Shown: positions 16,960-25,465 of the stretch, piece by piece
Numbering within the stretch: the stretch's first letter is position 1
Layout of the letters: each line of letters begins with the position of its first letter
NCBI GenBank assembly: GCA_900113425.1
Contig: FOZF01000001.1
Span: forward strand, 1-41,798
Direction of reading: 5' to 3'
Origin: Stenotrophomonas maltophilia
GTDB taxonomy: Bacteria; Pseudomonadota; Gammaproteobacteria; Xanthomonadales; Xanthomonadaceae
DNA: 41,798 nucleotides
The notes under the pieces: generated by a model
Told to the model about the DNA's origin: nothing
The model's database searches: none
The model's input: the letters and a program-made list of their open reading frames with translations, nothing else
Position numbers and translations under genes: made by a program

Positions 16960-18086
16960 GCCCGGCCTCCCTTGCCGAATTCATCCACCTCGATGTGCGG
17001 GGCACCCGGCATCGGGCCGGTGCGCCAGGCGCGCAGCTGGTAGACGTAGGACAGGACCTGGGCCACGGCCGAATACAGTCTCACGGGGATTTCCTTTCCG
17101 AGTTGGCCTTCCCGATACAAGGCGCGTGCCAAAGGCGGGGCGGAGACGATGGCGACCTTGTTGCCATCGGCGACTTCACGGATGCGCAGGGCGGTCTCGT
17201 CCACGCCCAGCGCCACCACGGTCGGCGCGTTCATGGCGCCGCCCTCGTACTTCAGGGCCACGGCGTAGTGGGTCGGGTTGACCACCACCACGTCCGCGGT
17301 GGGCACCGCTTCCATCATCCGGCGGTTGGCCATCTGCTGCTGCAGCTGGCGGATGCGGCCCTTGACCTCCGGGCTGCCTTCGCTTTCCTTCATTTCCCGC
17401 CGCAGTTCCTCGCGGGTCATCTTCAGCTTGCGCATCCAGTTCCAGCGCTGGTACGGCGCGTCGATCGCCGCCAGCACCAGCATTGCCCCGGCGGTGGCCA
17501 GCAGCAGTCGCAGGGTGAAGCCCAGGCCATCGGTGATGGCGGTTTCCAGCGGGTGGTGGATCAACCCGCGCAGGGTGTCGAAGCCGCTCCACACCACCAG
17601 TCCGGCGGCGACGCCCACGAACGCCACACGCAGCAGTGACTTGGTGAATTCAGCGATGGCTTCCGGCCCGTACAGGCGTTTGAGGCCGGTCAGCGGGTTC
17701 AGCCGATTGATGTCGGGCATCATCGCTTTGGCCGACCAGCGCAATCCGCCCATCACCAGCGGGGCGACGAAGCTGGCCAGCAGGCAGACCAGCACCAGCG
17801 GGGTGATCACCAGCATGAACTGCAGCAGCAGGTCGCCAAAGTGGCCGAACAGCTCCTTCGGGTTCTGCCGCAGCCCCTGCTCGGGACTCAACGCCTGTTT
17901 CATCCATTGCGTGGCACCACGGCCGATCGAGCCGCCCATGGCCATCACCGCCAGCACGCCGCCGCCGAACACCGCGGCGGTCCCCAGTTCGCGGGAACGC
18001 GGCAGGTTGCCCTGTTCCCGGGCCTCGCGCAGGCGTTTTTCGGTGGGTTGTTCGGTCTTTTCGCCGGCGGATTCGTTCTCGGACAT
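16956..18086 (-). CDS. flhB: Flagellar export switch protein FlhB
   Basis: Gate subunit that switches export specificity from hook to filament after self-cleavage. The protein has 376 residues. Seen: the N-terminal GEKTEQPTEKRLREAREQG, four membrane helices (about 33-53, 87-110, 145-168 and 187-210) and the autocleavage motif NPTH with Asn270-Pro271 in VVVVNPTHYAVALKYE. I chose the ATG at 18086 (MSENES, as in most homologues); a GTG at 18095 would add three residues. Unusually, fliR is not the direct upstream neighbour: two unrelated genes lie between. A weak sigma-54-like site precedes it. Confidence 0.96.
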   Translation of the reverse strand: MSENESAGEKTEQPTEKRLREAREQGNLPRSRELGTAAVFGGGVLAVMAMGGSIGRGATQWMKQALSPEQGLRQNPKELFGHFGDLLLQFMLVITPLVLVCLLASFVAPLVMGGLRWSAKAMMPDINRLNPLTGLKRLYGPEAIAEFTKSLLRVAFVGVAAGLVVWSGFDTLRGLIHHPLETAITDGLGFTLRLLLATAGAMLVLAAIDAPYQRWNWMRKLKMTREELRREMKESEGSPEVKGRIRQLQQQMANRRMMEAVPTADVVVVNPTHYAVALKYEGGAMNAPTVVALGVDETALRIREVADGNKVAIVSAPPLARALYREGQLGKEIPVRLYSAVAQVLSYVYQLRAWRTGPMPGAPHIEVDEFGKGGRA

Positions 18087-18119
18087 CACGGGCACTGCGG
18101 CAGGGGATGCCGGGGTGCG

Positions 18120-18135
18120 TGCAAGAACTGTTCCG
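18120..18135 (-). promoter_or_regulatory. Sigma-54 promoter candidate for flhB
   Basis: On the minus strand CGGAACAGTTCTTGCA: the GG and GC pairs are 10 bases apart as required, and TTGCA matches the -12 element, but the -24 box (CGGAAC) departs from TGGCAC. Expected start of transcription is near 18109, 23 bases before the flhB ATG. It would uncouple flhB from the inserted hydrolase gene. Confidence 0.5.
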
Positions 18136-18170
18136 CGGCGCGCGGTTCACCGCCGGGGCAGCGCCCGACG

Positions 18171-20405
18171 CTAGCCAGGCAGGGCCGGCCGCAGCGGGAT
18201 TCTCAGCGTGCTGTCGCTGTGCCAGTCCACCTGCAGGGGCTCACCGGCATCGGCGGCCGACTCGTCGCTGACATCGTGTCCGGTGCCGTGGTTCACCTGG
18301 TGCATGGCGTCCTTGAGCACGTCCACCTTCACCAGCAGCCGGCTGCCCGCGCCCAGACGGCGGGCGACCATGCGGGTGCGATCGAAGGGCAGGTCGGTCC
18401 ATCGCCCCGGCACCAGCAGCTGCCGCGTGGTCTGGTCGCGGACGTGGCTGGCGCGGCCGACGTAGTAGGACAGCTGCATCCGGCGTCCATCGGGCAGCAG
18501 CTCGTACAGGGTGACGGTGAAGTCCATGTCGCGCTTGTTGAGGCGGACCTTCAGATCGCCCGAGAAGCGTCCGATCAGGTCCATCGGCGCTGCGAAGGGC
18601 TCGGAGAGGAAGGTCAGTGCCGTGTCCGGCTCGTCCCCGGCGGCCACGATCGGGAACGGATAGTAGCCATGCCGGACCTCCTCGCGGTCGGCGAGGTCCA
18701 CCGTCTGCCGCAATGTTCCCGGCGTTGGCCGCTGTTCCTGCAACGGGTGATGGTCGCCCTCAGCGGCTGCTGACAGGTAGTACGTACGATGGCCGCCGGC
18801 AGCGGCATCAAGGGTGGCTGCATGCCCCCAGGTGTTGCTGCCCATCAGCTGGAAGTTGACCTGGTCGGCCAGGAGCGCCGGGCGCGGGGCACCGCGAAGT
18901 ACATGGTCCAGCCACTGGAAGGTCAGCGCAGGCGTATCGAACTGCGCGACCGGGTCCACCGTGTAGCCACGCAGCTGCATCGGCTTGCTGGCGGCCTGGG
19001 CGCCGCCATGGTCATACGGCCCGATCAGCAGGACATGATCGGCGTCCGGCCGGTGGCGCATGTGATCGGTGAAGTACTGCAACGCGGAAATCTGGCCGTC
19101 GTCGTAGTAGCCGGTAATGGTCAGCACCGGAATGCGGATGTCCCTGAAGTCTTCGGCGTACGGCACCATGGCCTGCCAGTAACCATCATAGGCGGGGTGG
19201 GCGAGCCAGCGCTGCAGCCAGGGATTGGGGGTGCCATCGATCTGGTCGATCTGCCGGTAGGGCCGGCCGGAGGCATACCAGCGGCCGGGCAGCTGTGACC
19301 ACCGGTCCTGCTGCCCATAGGTGTCCGTATCCAGCATCGGGCCGTTGGCCACGTAGAAGGCCCAGCCGTAATTGGCGCTGAGGAACACGTTGTTCTCCAT
19401 CGGCAGGCCTTGGCCCGGAATGGCAGCCACGTAGGGCACGATGGTCTTCAGTGCCGGATGGTGATGGCGTGCCGCCGCCCACGCGGTGAATCCTTCATAG
19501 CTGCCGCCATACATGGCGACCCGGCCGTCGCTCCAGGGCTGGCGGCTGACCCAGTCGATCGCGGCATTGGCATCCGCTCCGTCGTGTTCGTAGGGGGCGA
19601 TGGTGCCGGTACCCTGACCCTTGCCGCGCGCGTCGACCACGATGCCGGCGTAGCCGTGGGCCGCGGCCAGCAGCATCTTCAGACGGTTCTTGGGCGGGTC
19701 GGTGTAGATGGTGAACAGCATGGCCGTCGGCAGCGGCGCAGACGCGCTGCGGGGCCGTGCCAGCTGTGCCGACAGCACCACGCCTTCGGCAACGGGGATG
19801 CGCAATCCGCTGTCGATCACGAAGCGGCGTTGTTGTTCTGCGTCAAGCAGTGCAGGGGCGAGCGCCGCAGCCTGGGTCTGCGCGCGCAGCACGGCCTGCA
19901 GGCGCACCAGCTCCAGCGCGGCCGACTGCGGCACGGTCGCGGCATCCGCCTGTGCGGCAACCGCCCGCGTCAGCTGCGCCTGCACCGCGGCGGGCGCCAA
20001 GGCAAGCGCTGCGTCGGCCTGCACGGCGGCGACATCATCCAGGCCGGCAAAGGCGGAATGGAAGGCGCGCGAATAGGCCTCGGCATCCCGAGCGCCGGTG
20101 CTTGCCAGCAGCATCGGCATCCAGCGCTGGGCCGCCGCGCCATCGCCAGCGGCGACCAGCGTCGCGCGCAGCTTCTCGATCATGGCGCGTGCCTCGGCGT
20201 AGCGGCCCGTGACCAGCAGCGCATGGCAGCGCTGTGCGTCAGTCAACGTTGTCGACCGCAGCAACTCCGTGCCCAGGGTCTGCAGCGCCGCATCCACCTG
20301 TGCCGGCGGCGCATCGCCGGGCAGCGACCACGGCAGATCGCTGGCGGCCACGCGGGTGCAGGTGAGCGCCAGCAGCAGGCCAGCCAGAAGAGTGCGTAAG
20401 GTCAC
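18171..20405 (-). CDS. Secreted S15/CocE-NonD family hydrolase (alpha-amino-acid ester hydrolase-like)
   Basis: Predicted exported serine hydrolase, 744 residues. Seen: a signal peptide of about 21 residues (TLLAGLLLALTCTRVAAS); a helical N-terminal region of about 170 residues that I cannot assign; an alpha/beta-hydrolase domain at about 195-500 with nucleophile Ser302 in GGSYEG, likely acid Asp435 or Asp436 in GYYDDG and likely His466 in YDHGG; and a C-terminal beta-rich domain to the end, as in X-Pro dipeptidyl-peptidase, cocaine esterase and amino-acid ester hydrolases. The start is a GTG at 20405 with AGGGA 8 bases upstream. The substrate cannot be read from sequence. It has no known flagellar role and separates flhB from fliR. 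Confidence 0.88.
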   Translation of the reverse strand: MTLRTLLAGLLLALTCTRVAASDLPWSLPGDAPPAQVDAALQTLGTELLRSTTLTDAQRCHALLVTGRYAEARAMIEKLRATLVAAGDGAAAQRWMPMLLASTGARDAEAYSRAFHSAFAGLDDVAAVQADAALALAPAAVQAQLTRAVAAQADAATVPQSAALELVRLQAVLRAQTQAAALAPALLDAEQQRRFVIDSGLRIPVAEGVVLSAQLARPRSASAPLPTAMLFTIYTDPPKNRLKMLLAAAHGYAGIVVDARGKGQGTGTIAPYEHDGADANAAIDWVSRQPWSDGRVAMYGGSYEGFTAWAAARHHHPALKTIVPYVAAIPGQGLPMENNVFLSANYGWAFYVANGPMLDTDTYGQQDRWSQLPGRWYASGRPYRQIDQIDGTPNPWLQRWLAHPAYDGYWQAMVPYAEDFRDIRIPVLTITGYYDDGQISALQYFTDHMRHRPDADHVLLIGPYDHGGAQAASKPMQLRGYTVDPVAQFDTPALTFQWLDHVLRGAPRPALLADQVNFQLMGSNTWGHAATLDAAAGGHRTYYLSAAAEGDHHPLQEQRPTPGTLRQTVDLADREEVRHGYYPFPIVAAGDEPDTALTFLSEPFAAPMDLIGRFSGDLKVRLNKRDMDFTVTLYELLPDGRRMQLSYYVGRASHVRDQTTRQLLVPGRWTDLPFDRTRMVARRLGAGSRLLVKVDVLKDAMHQVNHGTGHDVSDESAADAGEPLQVDWHSDSTLRIPLRPALPG

Positions 20406-20477
20406 GGGGTGTTCCCTGCAATGGCGGGCGCGTGGTCATCATACGGTGGGTGACCGCCCGCCGCGCAGCGTCCGGCG

Positions 20478-22610
20478 TTACCCCGGCGGGCCCGGTGGGG
20501 GCGGGGTCTGCGCCAGCTCCACCCGTGGCCGCGGCAGGTCGTGCAGCTGCATGAAACGGCCCGCATCGACCGGGCGGCCGAGCAGGTAGCCCTGCAGGTA
20601 ATCGCATCCCAGCCGCTCAAGGTAGGCACGCTGGGCAGCCGTCTCCACGCCCTCGGCAACAATGTCCATGTCCAGTGCATGGCCCAGCGCCACGATCGCC
20701 GACACGATCACCACGTCCTCTGCGCTGTGTTCGAGATCGCGTACGAAGGCGTGGTCGATCTTGATCTCGGTGGCCGGCAGGCGCTTGAGATACAGCAGAC
20801 TGGAATAGCCGGTGCCGAAATCGTCGATGGAGATGCCGACCCCCAGCACCGACAACGCCTGCAGCAGCCGCAGGCTGGTGTCGGTGTCGCGCATCACGGT
20901 GCTTTCGGTGATCTCCAGCACCAGGTTGCGCGGCGTGACGCGATGCCGCGCGATCACTTCGCGCACATCGCGCAGCAGGTGAGGCGAACTGAACTGCACC
21001 GGCGACAGGTTGACCGATATCGACCAGCCCTCGTGGCCGGCGTCGTGCCAGCGGCGCAGCTGCAGGCACGCCTGGTCCAGCGCCCAGCGGCCGATCTCGT
21101 TGATCGCGCCGCTGCGCTCGGCCAGGCGGATGAAGCGATCCGGAGGAATCAAGCCCTGTTCCGGATGACGCCAGCGGATCAGCGCCTCGGCGCCGGCGAC
21201 CTTCTGGGTGGCCACGCGGATCTTCGGCTGGTAATGCAGGAACAGCTGTTCGCTGCCGATCGCCCGGCGCAGGTCGGCCAGCAGGCGGAACTGCTGTTCG
21301 GCGCTGTCGTTCATCCAGTCCGCGAACAGGACAAACGAGTTTCGGCCGGATTCCTTGGCCTGGTACATCGCAGCGTCGGCGAAGGCCATCAGCTGGCGTT
21401 CGCTGGCGGCATGGTCGGGGCAGATGGCGATGCCGATGCTGGCAGTCACCTGCAGTTCGTTGTCGGGCAGCAGCGGGCCGCTTCCCACCGCCTGCAGGAT
21501 GCGCCGGGCCAGGGTCGGCAGGTCCTCGTCATGGTCGATGCGCACCACCAGCACGAACTCGTCGCCGCCCAGCCGCGCCAGCAGGTCGTTCGGCCGCAGC
21601 AGCTGGCGGGTGCGCTCGGCGACGGCCACCAGCAGGGCATCGCCGGCCTGGTGCCCATAGGCATCGTTGACCTGCTTGAAGCCATCCAGGTCCATGAACA
21701 TCACCGCGAAGCGGCTGCCGCCCTGTTCGGCCTCGGCCAGTGACTGCACGATGCGCCGTTGCAGCAGCAGTCGGTTCGGAAGGCGGGTCAAGGGGTCGTG
21801 CAGCGCGGCCTGGGTCAATTCCTCCTGCGCATCCGTCAGCGAAGTGCTCAGCATCGCGTTGCGAAGGCGCAGCAGCTGCGCTTCCACCCGCTGGTCCAGC
21901 CAGGACACCACCAGCACCACCGCCAGGATCGCGACGGTCAGCACCACCACCAGCATCGCCAGCCAGGTGCTCTGCAGGCCATCGCCCACCGCAGCGCCGC
22001 AGATGCTGCCCTGTGGAAAGCGTGCGGCGGCCATGCCGGTGTAGTGCATGCCCACGATGGCCAGACCGAGCAGGCCGGCGGCGGCCAGCCGGTCGCCGAC
22101 CCGGGTGCGCTGTGCGCGCAGGCGGAAGGCGACGTAGAGGGCGGTCCAGGACGCAGCGACCGCAACCAGCAGCGACAGGAGCAGCCAGCCCGTGTGGTAG
22201 TCGATGCCGGGTTGCATGCGCATCGCGGCCATGCCGACGTAATGCATGCCGGCGATGCCGGTGCCCATCAGCAGGGCGCCCCCTGCCAGGCGGGGATGCG
22301 GCAGGGTGGGCAGCGAGACCAGCCAGAGCGCGAACACCGACGAGGCGATGGCCAGGGCGAGCGACAGCAGGGTGATCGGCAGGTCGTAGCCCAGCGGAAT
22401 GGGCAGGTCGAAGGCCAGCATGCCGATGAAGTGCATCGACCAGATGCCCAGGCCCATCGCGAAGCCGCCACCGAGCCGCCACCACCAGGTCGCGCCCCTG
22501 CCGGGTGCCGTGACCGTGCGCCCGGCCATCGCCAATGCCGTGTAGGAAGCCATCACGGCCACCAACAGCGAGACTGCCACCAGCCATGCGTTGTACGTGC
22601 CTACCAGCAT
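20478..22610 (-). CDS. MHYT-GGDEF-EAL cyclic-di-GMP turnover protein
   Basis: Membrane protein of 710 residues that can in principle both make and break cyclic-di-GMP. Seen: an N-terminal MHYT sensor with three repeats (MHFIGM 59-64, MHYVGM 122-127, MHYTGM 188-193) spread over about seven membrane helices, suggested for this family to bind a metal and sense a gas; GGDEF at 348-352 with an intact inhibitory site (Arg339-x-x-Asp342); EAL at 474-476; and the EAL-domain motifs DDFGTGYSSL, EGVET and QGYLLGRP. Both catalytic sites look intact, so the net activity is open. The C-terminus is proline-rich. The ATG at 22610 has GGGAG 9 bases upstream. It lies 163 bases after fliR and 72 bases before the hydrolase gene. 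It may tie cyclic-di-GMP to FleQ or PilZ outputs nearby (inference). Confidence 0.95.
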   Translation of the reverse strand: MLVGTYNAWLVAVSLLVAVMASYTALAMAGRTVTAPGRGATWWWRLGGGFAMGLGIWSMHFIGMLAFDLPIPLGYDLPITLLSLALAIASSVFALWLVSLPTLPHPRLAGGALLMGTGIAGMHYVGMAAMRMQPGIDYHTGWLLLSLLVAVAASWTALYVAFRLRAQRTRVGDRLAAAGLLGLAIVGMHYTGMAAARFPQGSICGAAVGDGLQSTWLAMLVVVLTVAILAVVLVVSWLDQRVEAQLLRLRNAMLSTSLTDAQEELTQAALHDPLTRLPNRLLLQRRIVQSLAEAEQGGSRFAVMFMDLDGFKQVNDAYGHQAGDALLVAVAERTRQLLRPNDLLARLGGDEFVLVVRIDHDEDLPTLARRILQAVGSGPLLPDNELQVTASIGIAICPDHAASERQLMAFADAAMYQAKESGRNSFVLFADWMNDSAEQQFRLLADLRRAIGSEQLFLHYQPKIRVATQKVAGAEALIRWRHPEQGLIPPDRFIRLAERSGAINEIGRWALDQACLQLRRWHDAGHEGWSISVNLSPVQFSSPHLLRDVREVIARHRVTPRNLVLEITESTVMRDTDTSLRLLQALSVLGVGISIDDFGTGYSSLLYLKRLPATEIKIDHAFVRDLEHSAEDVVIVSAIVALGHALDMDIVAEGVETAAQRAYLERLGCDYLQGYLLGRPVDAGRFMQLHDLPRPRVELAQTPPPPGPPG

Positions 22611-22773
22611 TCGTCAGTCTCCCGGACCTGCCTGTCGACGGAAACTACGGTGGGGCATGCATGTGGCAGGCAGCCAGAAGCGGCCGCCAGGTGCGGCATC
22701 CCCCCGGTTGCCGCGTATTCACTCTAACGTGCGCCCCCGGGGGGACGGCAAGCAGCAAAGCGTGATGGAAGCG

Positions 22774-23565
22774 TCAGTGTGTGACCGCGTCCGCAGCCTG
22801 GAACGCCGCATCGAACAGTCGTTGCACCGGGGGCCCCATTTCGCCGGCCAGCAGGGCCAGCAGGAACAGGCCCAGCAGCAGCGACACCGGCAGGCCGAGC
22901 TGGATCGGATTGAGCGCAGGTGCCGCGCGGGCGAGCACGCCGAACGCCAGGTTCACCGCCAGCATCGCCAACGTCAACGGAATGGCCAGTGTCAACGCAC
23001 CGCGCAGCACGGTCAGCAGGAAGGTCGGGGCGATGCTGAAGAACGCGTGCGGATCGGGCAGCGGCGCACCGATCGGCAGTGCCCGGTAGCTGTCCACGAC
23101 CAGCGAGATCAGCGCGAGGTGGCCGTTCGCGGTGAAGAACAGCAGGCCGAACAACAGGTAGAACCACTGCCCGATCACGCCGGAGGTGCCGCCACGCAGG
23201 GGATCGCTCATCTGCGCGAACGCCAGGCCGGTGCCCTGTGCCACCAGTTCGCCGGCCATCGCGCCGGCTTCGAACACCAGCCGCAGCAGGAAGCCGATGG
23301 CCACGCCGATGGCCAGCTCACGGGCGATCGTCAGCACAGTGGCCGCATCGAAGCCGGTCCACTCCGGCACGGGCGGCAGCAGCGGGGCGAGCGCGATGGC
23401 GAGGGTGCCGGCCAGTACCACGCGGATCCGCGCCGGCACCGCACGGGTGCCGACCATGGGCATGGCCATGGCCACCGCGCCGATGCGCAGCATCGTCCAC
23501 AGCACGGTGCCGATCATGCCGAAGGCCTGCAGGCCGTCGGCAGCCATCTGGGTAGCGGCATCCAT
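22774..23565 (-). CDS. fliR: Flagellar export gate protein FliR
   Basis: Core membrane subunit of the FliPQR export gate, 263 residues. Seen: six hydrophobic segments, the family stretch IGFLLRLVFEAGAMAGELV and MSDPLRGGTSGVIGQWFYLL. It begins 13 bases after the fliQ stop. It ends the fliLMNOPQR block; flhB, the usual next gene, lies 4.7 kb further on. A C5G6 self-complementary run 34 bases after the stop lacks a T-tract. Confidence 0.95.
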   Translation of the reverse strand: MDAATQMAADGLQAFGMIGTVLWTMLRIGAVAMAMPMVGTRAVPARIRVVLAGTLAIALAPLLPPVPEWTGFDAATVLTIARELAIGVAIGFLLRLVFEAGAMAGELVAQGTGLAFAQMSDPLRGGTSGVIGQWFYLLFGLLFFTANGHLALISLVVDSYRALPIGAPLPDPHAFFSIAPTFLLTVLRGALTLAIPLTLAMLAVNLAFGVLARAAPALNPIQLGLPVSLLLGLFLLALLAGEMGPPVQRLFDAAFQAADAVTH

Positions 23566-23578
23566 CGCGGTGCGCGTC

Positions 23579-23848
23579 CTAGCCGATCAGGTGCGGAATG
23601 CGCTGGAACAGCAGCGTGGTGTATTCGACCAGATGGCCGATCAGCAGGCTGCCCAGGGCGAACAGCACGGCGGTCAACGCCGCCGCCTTGGCGACGAAGG
23701 CGATGGTGGGCTCATTGAGCTGGGTCGCGGCCTGCACGACACCGACCACCACACCTACCACCAGCACGGTCAGCAGCAGCGGGCCGGCCACCCACAGTAC
23801 GGCAATCAGGCCGCCACGCAGTTCGGTCAGGGCAAGTTCGGGAGACAT
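23579..23848 (-). CDS. fliQ: Flagellar export gate protein FliQ
   Basis: Small gate subunit with two membrane helices, 89 residues, the usual size. Seen: MSPELALTELRGGLIAVLWV at the start, helix 1 at about 13-40, the conserved VQAATQLNEPTIAFVAK loop, and helix 2 at about 55-78. I take the ATG at 23848; the open frame continues upstream through the SMAG palindrome and is not FliQ-like. It is preceded by a 93-base gap after fliP, wide for this operon. Confidence 0.95.
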   Translation of the reverse strand: MSPELALTELRGGLIAVLWVAGPLLLTVLVVGVVVGVVQAATQLNEPTIAFVAKAAALTAVLFALGSLLIGHLVEYTTLLFQRIPHLIG

Positions 23849-23861
23849 CGTCTTTCCATCG

Positions 23862-23884
23862 GTAGCGCCGGGTCCTGCCCGGCG
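23862..23884 (+). repeat. SMAG-type (GTAG) REP palindrome between fliP and fliQ
   Basis: GTAG followed by CGCCGGGT-CCT-GCCCGGCG, an 8-bp stem with one G-T pair. It differs from the 8525 element at only two positions (T for C and the loop). It sits inside the fliLMNOPQR operon, 14 bases upstream of the fliQ start, and may stabilise the mRNA or lower downstream expression. Confidence 0.75.
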
Positions 23885-23941
23885 GTGGTCAATGCGGCCG
23901 CCGGCAATGGCTGGCGGCCCCTGCAATCACGCCGGTCCGGG

Positions 23942-24724
23942 TCACGCCGGATTGAAGCTGGCCGCCAGCGTTCCCACCGTCAGCACCCAGCCGTCGACGA
24001 GCACGAACAGCAGAATCTTGAACGGCGCCGAGACCAGCATCGGCGACAGCATCATCATGCCCATCGACATCAGCACGCTGGCCACGACCAGATCGATGAT
24101 CACGAACGGGATGAAGATCAGGAAACCGATCTCGAAGGCGGTCTTCAGCTCGCTGGTCACGAACGAGGCGACCAGGACCGGGAACGGGATCGCATCCGGG
24201 CTGGCGTAGGTGCCGTGCCCGGCGATGCCGGCGAAGGTCATCAGGTCGGTCTCGCGGATCTGCGCCAGCATGAAGCCGCGCAGCGGCTGGGTGGTCAGTG
24301 TCCACGCGGTCTGGAAGTCGATCTGGCCGTTGAGGTAGGGCGCCATTCCGCTGCTCCACGCCTTGTCCCAGGTCGGCATCATCACCATCGCGGTGAGGAA
24401 CAGGGCCAGGCCCAGCAGCACCTGGTTGGACGGAGTCTGGCCGGTGCCCAGTGCCTGCCGCAGCAGGCCCAGCACGATGATGATGCGGGTGAACGAGGTC
24501 AGCACCAGCAGCATCGACGGGATCAGGGTGATCGCCGTCATCAGCAGCAGTGTCTGCAGCGGCAGGCTGACCGGCTGGCCGCCGATCCTGCCCACGTTGA
24601 CATCCGGCAGGGGTGTGGCCGGAGCAGCGCCCGGCGCGGCAAAGGCGAGCGCGGGCAGCAGGCACAGGGCAATCAGCAGCAGCCACGCGATCAGGGTAGC
24701 TGGACGGGTACGGATGACACGCAT
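23942..24724 (-). CDS. fliP: Flagellar export gate protein FliP
   Basis: Main gate subunit, 260 residues, made with a cleavable signal peptide (LIAWLLLIALCLLPALAFA, cut after about residue 29). Seen: the membrane segments and the conserved FTRIIIVLGLLRQALGT and GHGTYASPDAIPFPVLVASF regions of the family, plus FLIFIPFVIIDLVVASVLMS near the C-terminus. The start is one base after the fliO stop. Confidence 0.96.
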   Translation of the reverse strand: MRVIRTRPATLIAWLLLIALCLLPALAFAAPGAAPATPLPDVNVGRIGGQPVSLPLQTLLLMTAITLIPSMLLVLTSFTRIIIVLGLLRQALGTGQTPSNQVLLGLALFLTAMVMMPTWDKAWSSGMAPYLNGQIDFQTAWTLTTQPLRGFMLAQIRETDLMTFAGIAGHGTYASPDAIPFPVLVASFVTSELKTAFEIGFLIFIPFVIIDLVVASVLMSMGMMMLSPMLVSAPFKILLFVLVDGWVLTVGTLAASFNPA

Positions 24725-24725
24725 G

Positions 24726-25133
24726 TCAGGGGTCCTTGCGCAGCCGCTGCTGCAGCAGCTGGGCGAAATTCGGCAGGTTCTTCAGGTCCGGCACGCGCAC
24801 CGGCGCGGGCGGCGGCAGCGGTTCGGAAAGGGTATGCAGGGCGTTGATGCTGCCGGCGGTGACGCCCAGCAGCAGTTGCTGGCCATTGACTTCCACCACT
24901 ACCACGCGTTCCTTGGCACCGACGCTGAGGCTGGCCACCAGCTTCATGCCGTCGGCCGGGCGGAAGCCGCTGCCGGGCAGGCGCTTGAGCAGCCAGCCCA
25001 GGCCGACCACCAGGGCCAGCACGGCCAGCAGCGCCAGCACCGCGCCGAACAGGCCCGGTGCCGAGGCCGCATGCTGGCCGACCGGGGCGGCGGTCTTGCC
25101 GACGCCCAGCAGGGTGGACGCCAGCAGGCTCAA
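24726..25133 (-). CDS. fliO: Flagellar export accessory protein FliO
   Basis: Scaffold that helps assemble the FliP ring, 135 residues. Seen: one membrane helix at about 28-51 (LFGAVLALLAVLALVVGLGW), a cytoplasmic domain with VGAKERVVVVEVNGQQLLLG, and a Pro-rich then basic tail. The start is a TTG at 25133 whose first bases overlap the fliN stop (TTGA); GGAG lies 6 bases upstream, which supports it. Confidence 0.92.
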   Translation of the reverse strand: MSLLASTLLGVGKTAAPVGQHAASAPGLFGAVLALLAVLALVVGLGWLLKRLPGSGFRPADGMKLVASLSVGAKERVVVVEVNGQQLLLGVTAGSINALHTLSEPLPPPAPVRVPDLKNLPNFAQLLQQRLRKDP

Positions 25134-25465
25134 CGCAGTCTCCGGATGCGTTCGCTCGGGCTGACCACATCGGTCAGGCGTACGCCGAAGCGGTCATTGA
25201 TCACCACGACCTCGCCGTGCGCGATCAGGGTGCCGTTGACGAACACGTCGAGCGATTCGCCGGCGCCACGCTCCAGCTCCACTACCGAACCCTGGTTGAG
25301 CTGCAGCAGGTTGCGGATCGGCAGGCGGGCGCGGCCGACTTCCAGCGACAGGGTCACCGGCACGTCGAGGATCACGTCCAGATTCAGATCGACACCGGAG
25401 GCCTCGTCGGCGTGCAGGGTGCCGAACTGGGCCGGAGTCGGTTCAAGGGCGTCGGTATCGTTCAT
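25130..25465 (-). CDS. fliN: Flagellar motor switch protein FliN
   Basis: C-ring subunit at the base of the switch, 111 residues. Seen: a short variable N-terminus and a SpoA domain from about residue 30 with LDVILDVPVTLSLEVGRARL and LDVFVNGTLIAHGEVVVIND. The correct start is the ATG at 25465, which overlaps the fliM stop (ATGA); the frame extends upstream without meaning. It is followed by fliO with a four-base overlap. Confidence 0.97.
   Translation of the reverse strand: MNDTDALEPTPAQFGTLHADEASGVDLNLDVILDVPVTLSLEVGRARLPIRNLLQLNQGSVVELERGAGESLDVFVNGTLIAHGEVVVINDRFGVRLTDVVSPSERIRRLR

Noticed and set aside
14575..17043. Plus-strand open frame of 822 codons
   Set aside because: It lies opposite flhA, whose reading is certain. 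Composition is that of a shadow frame.
22734..22744. C5G6 self-complementary run after fliR as terminator
   Set aside because: No loop and no T-tract; it could equally be a chance GC run.
23849..23926. Longer fliQ start
   Set aside because: It would translate the REP palindrome and add 26 residues not found in a family of constant length.
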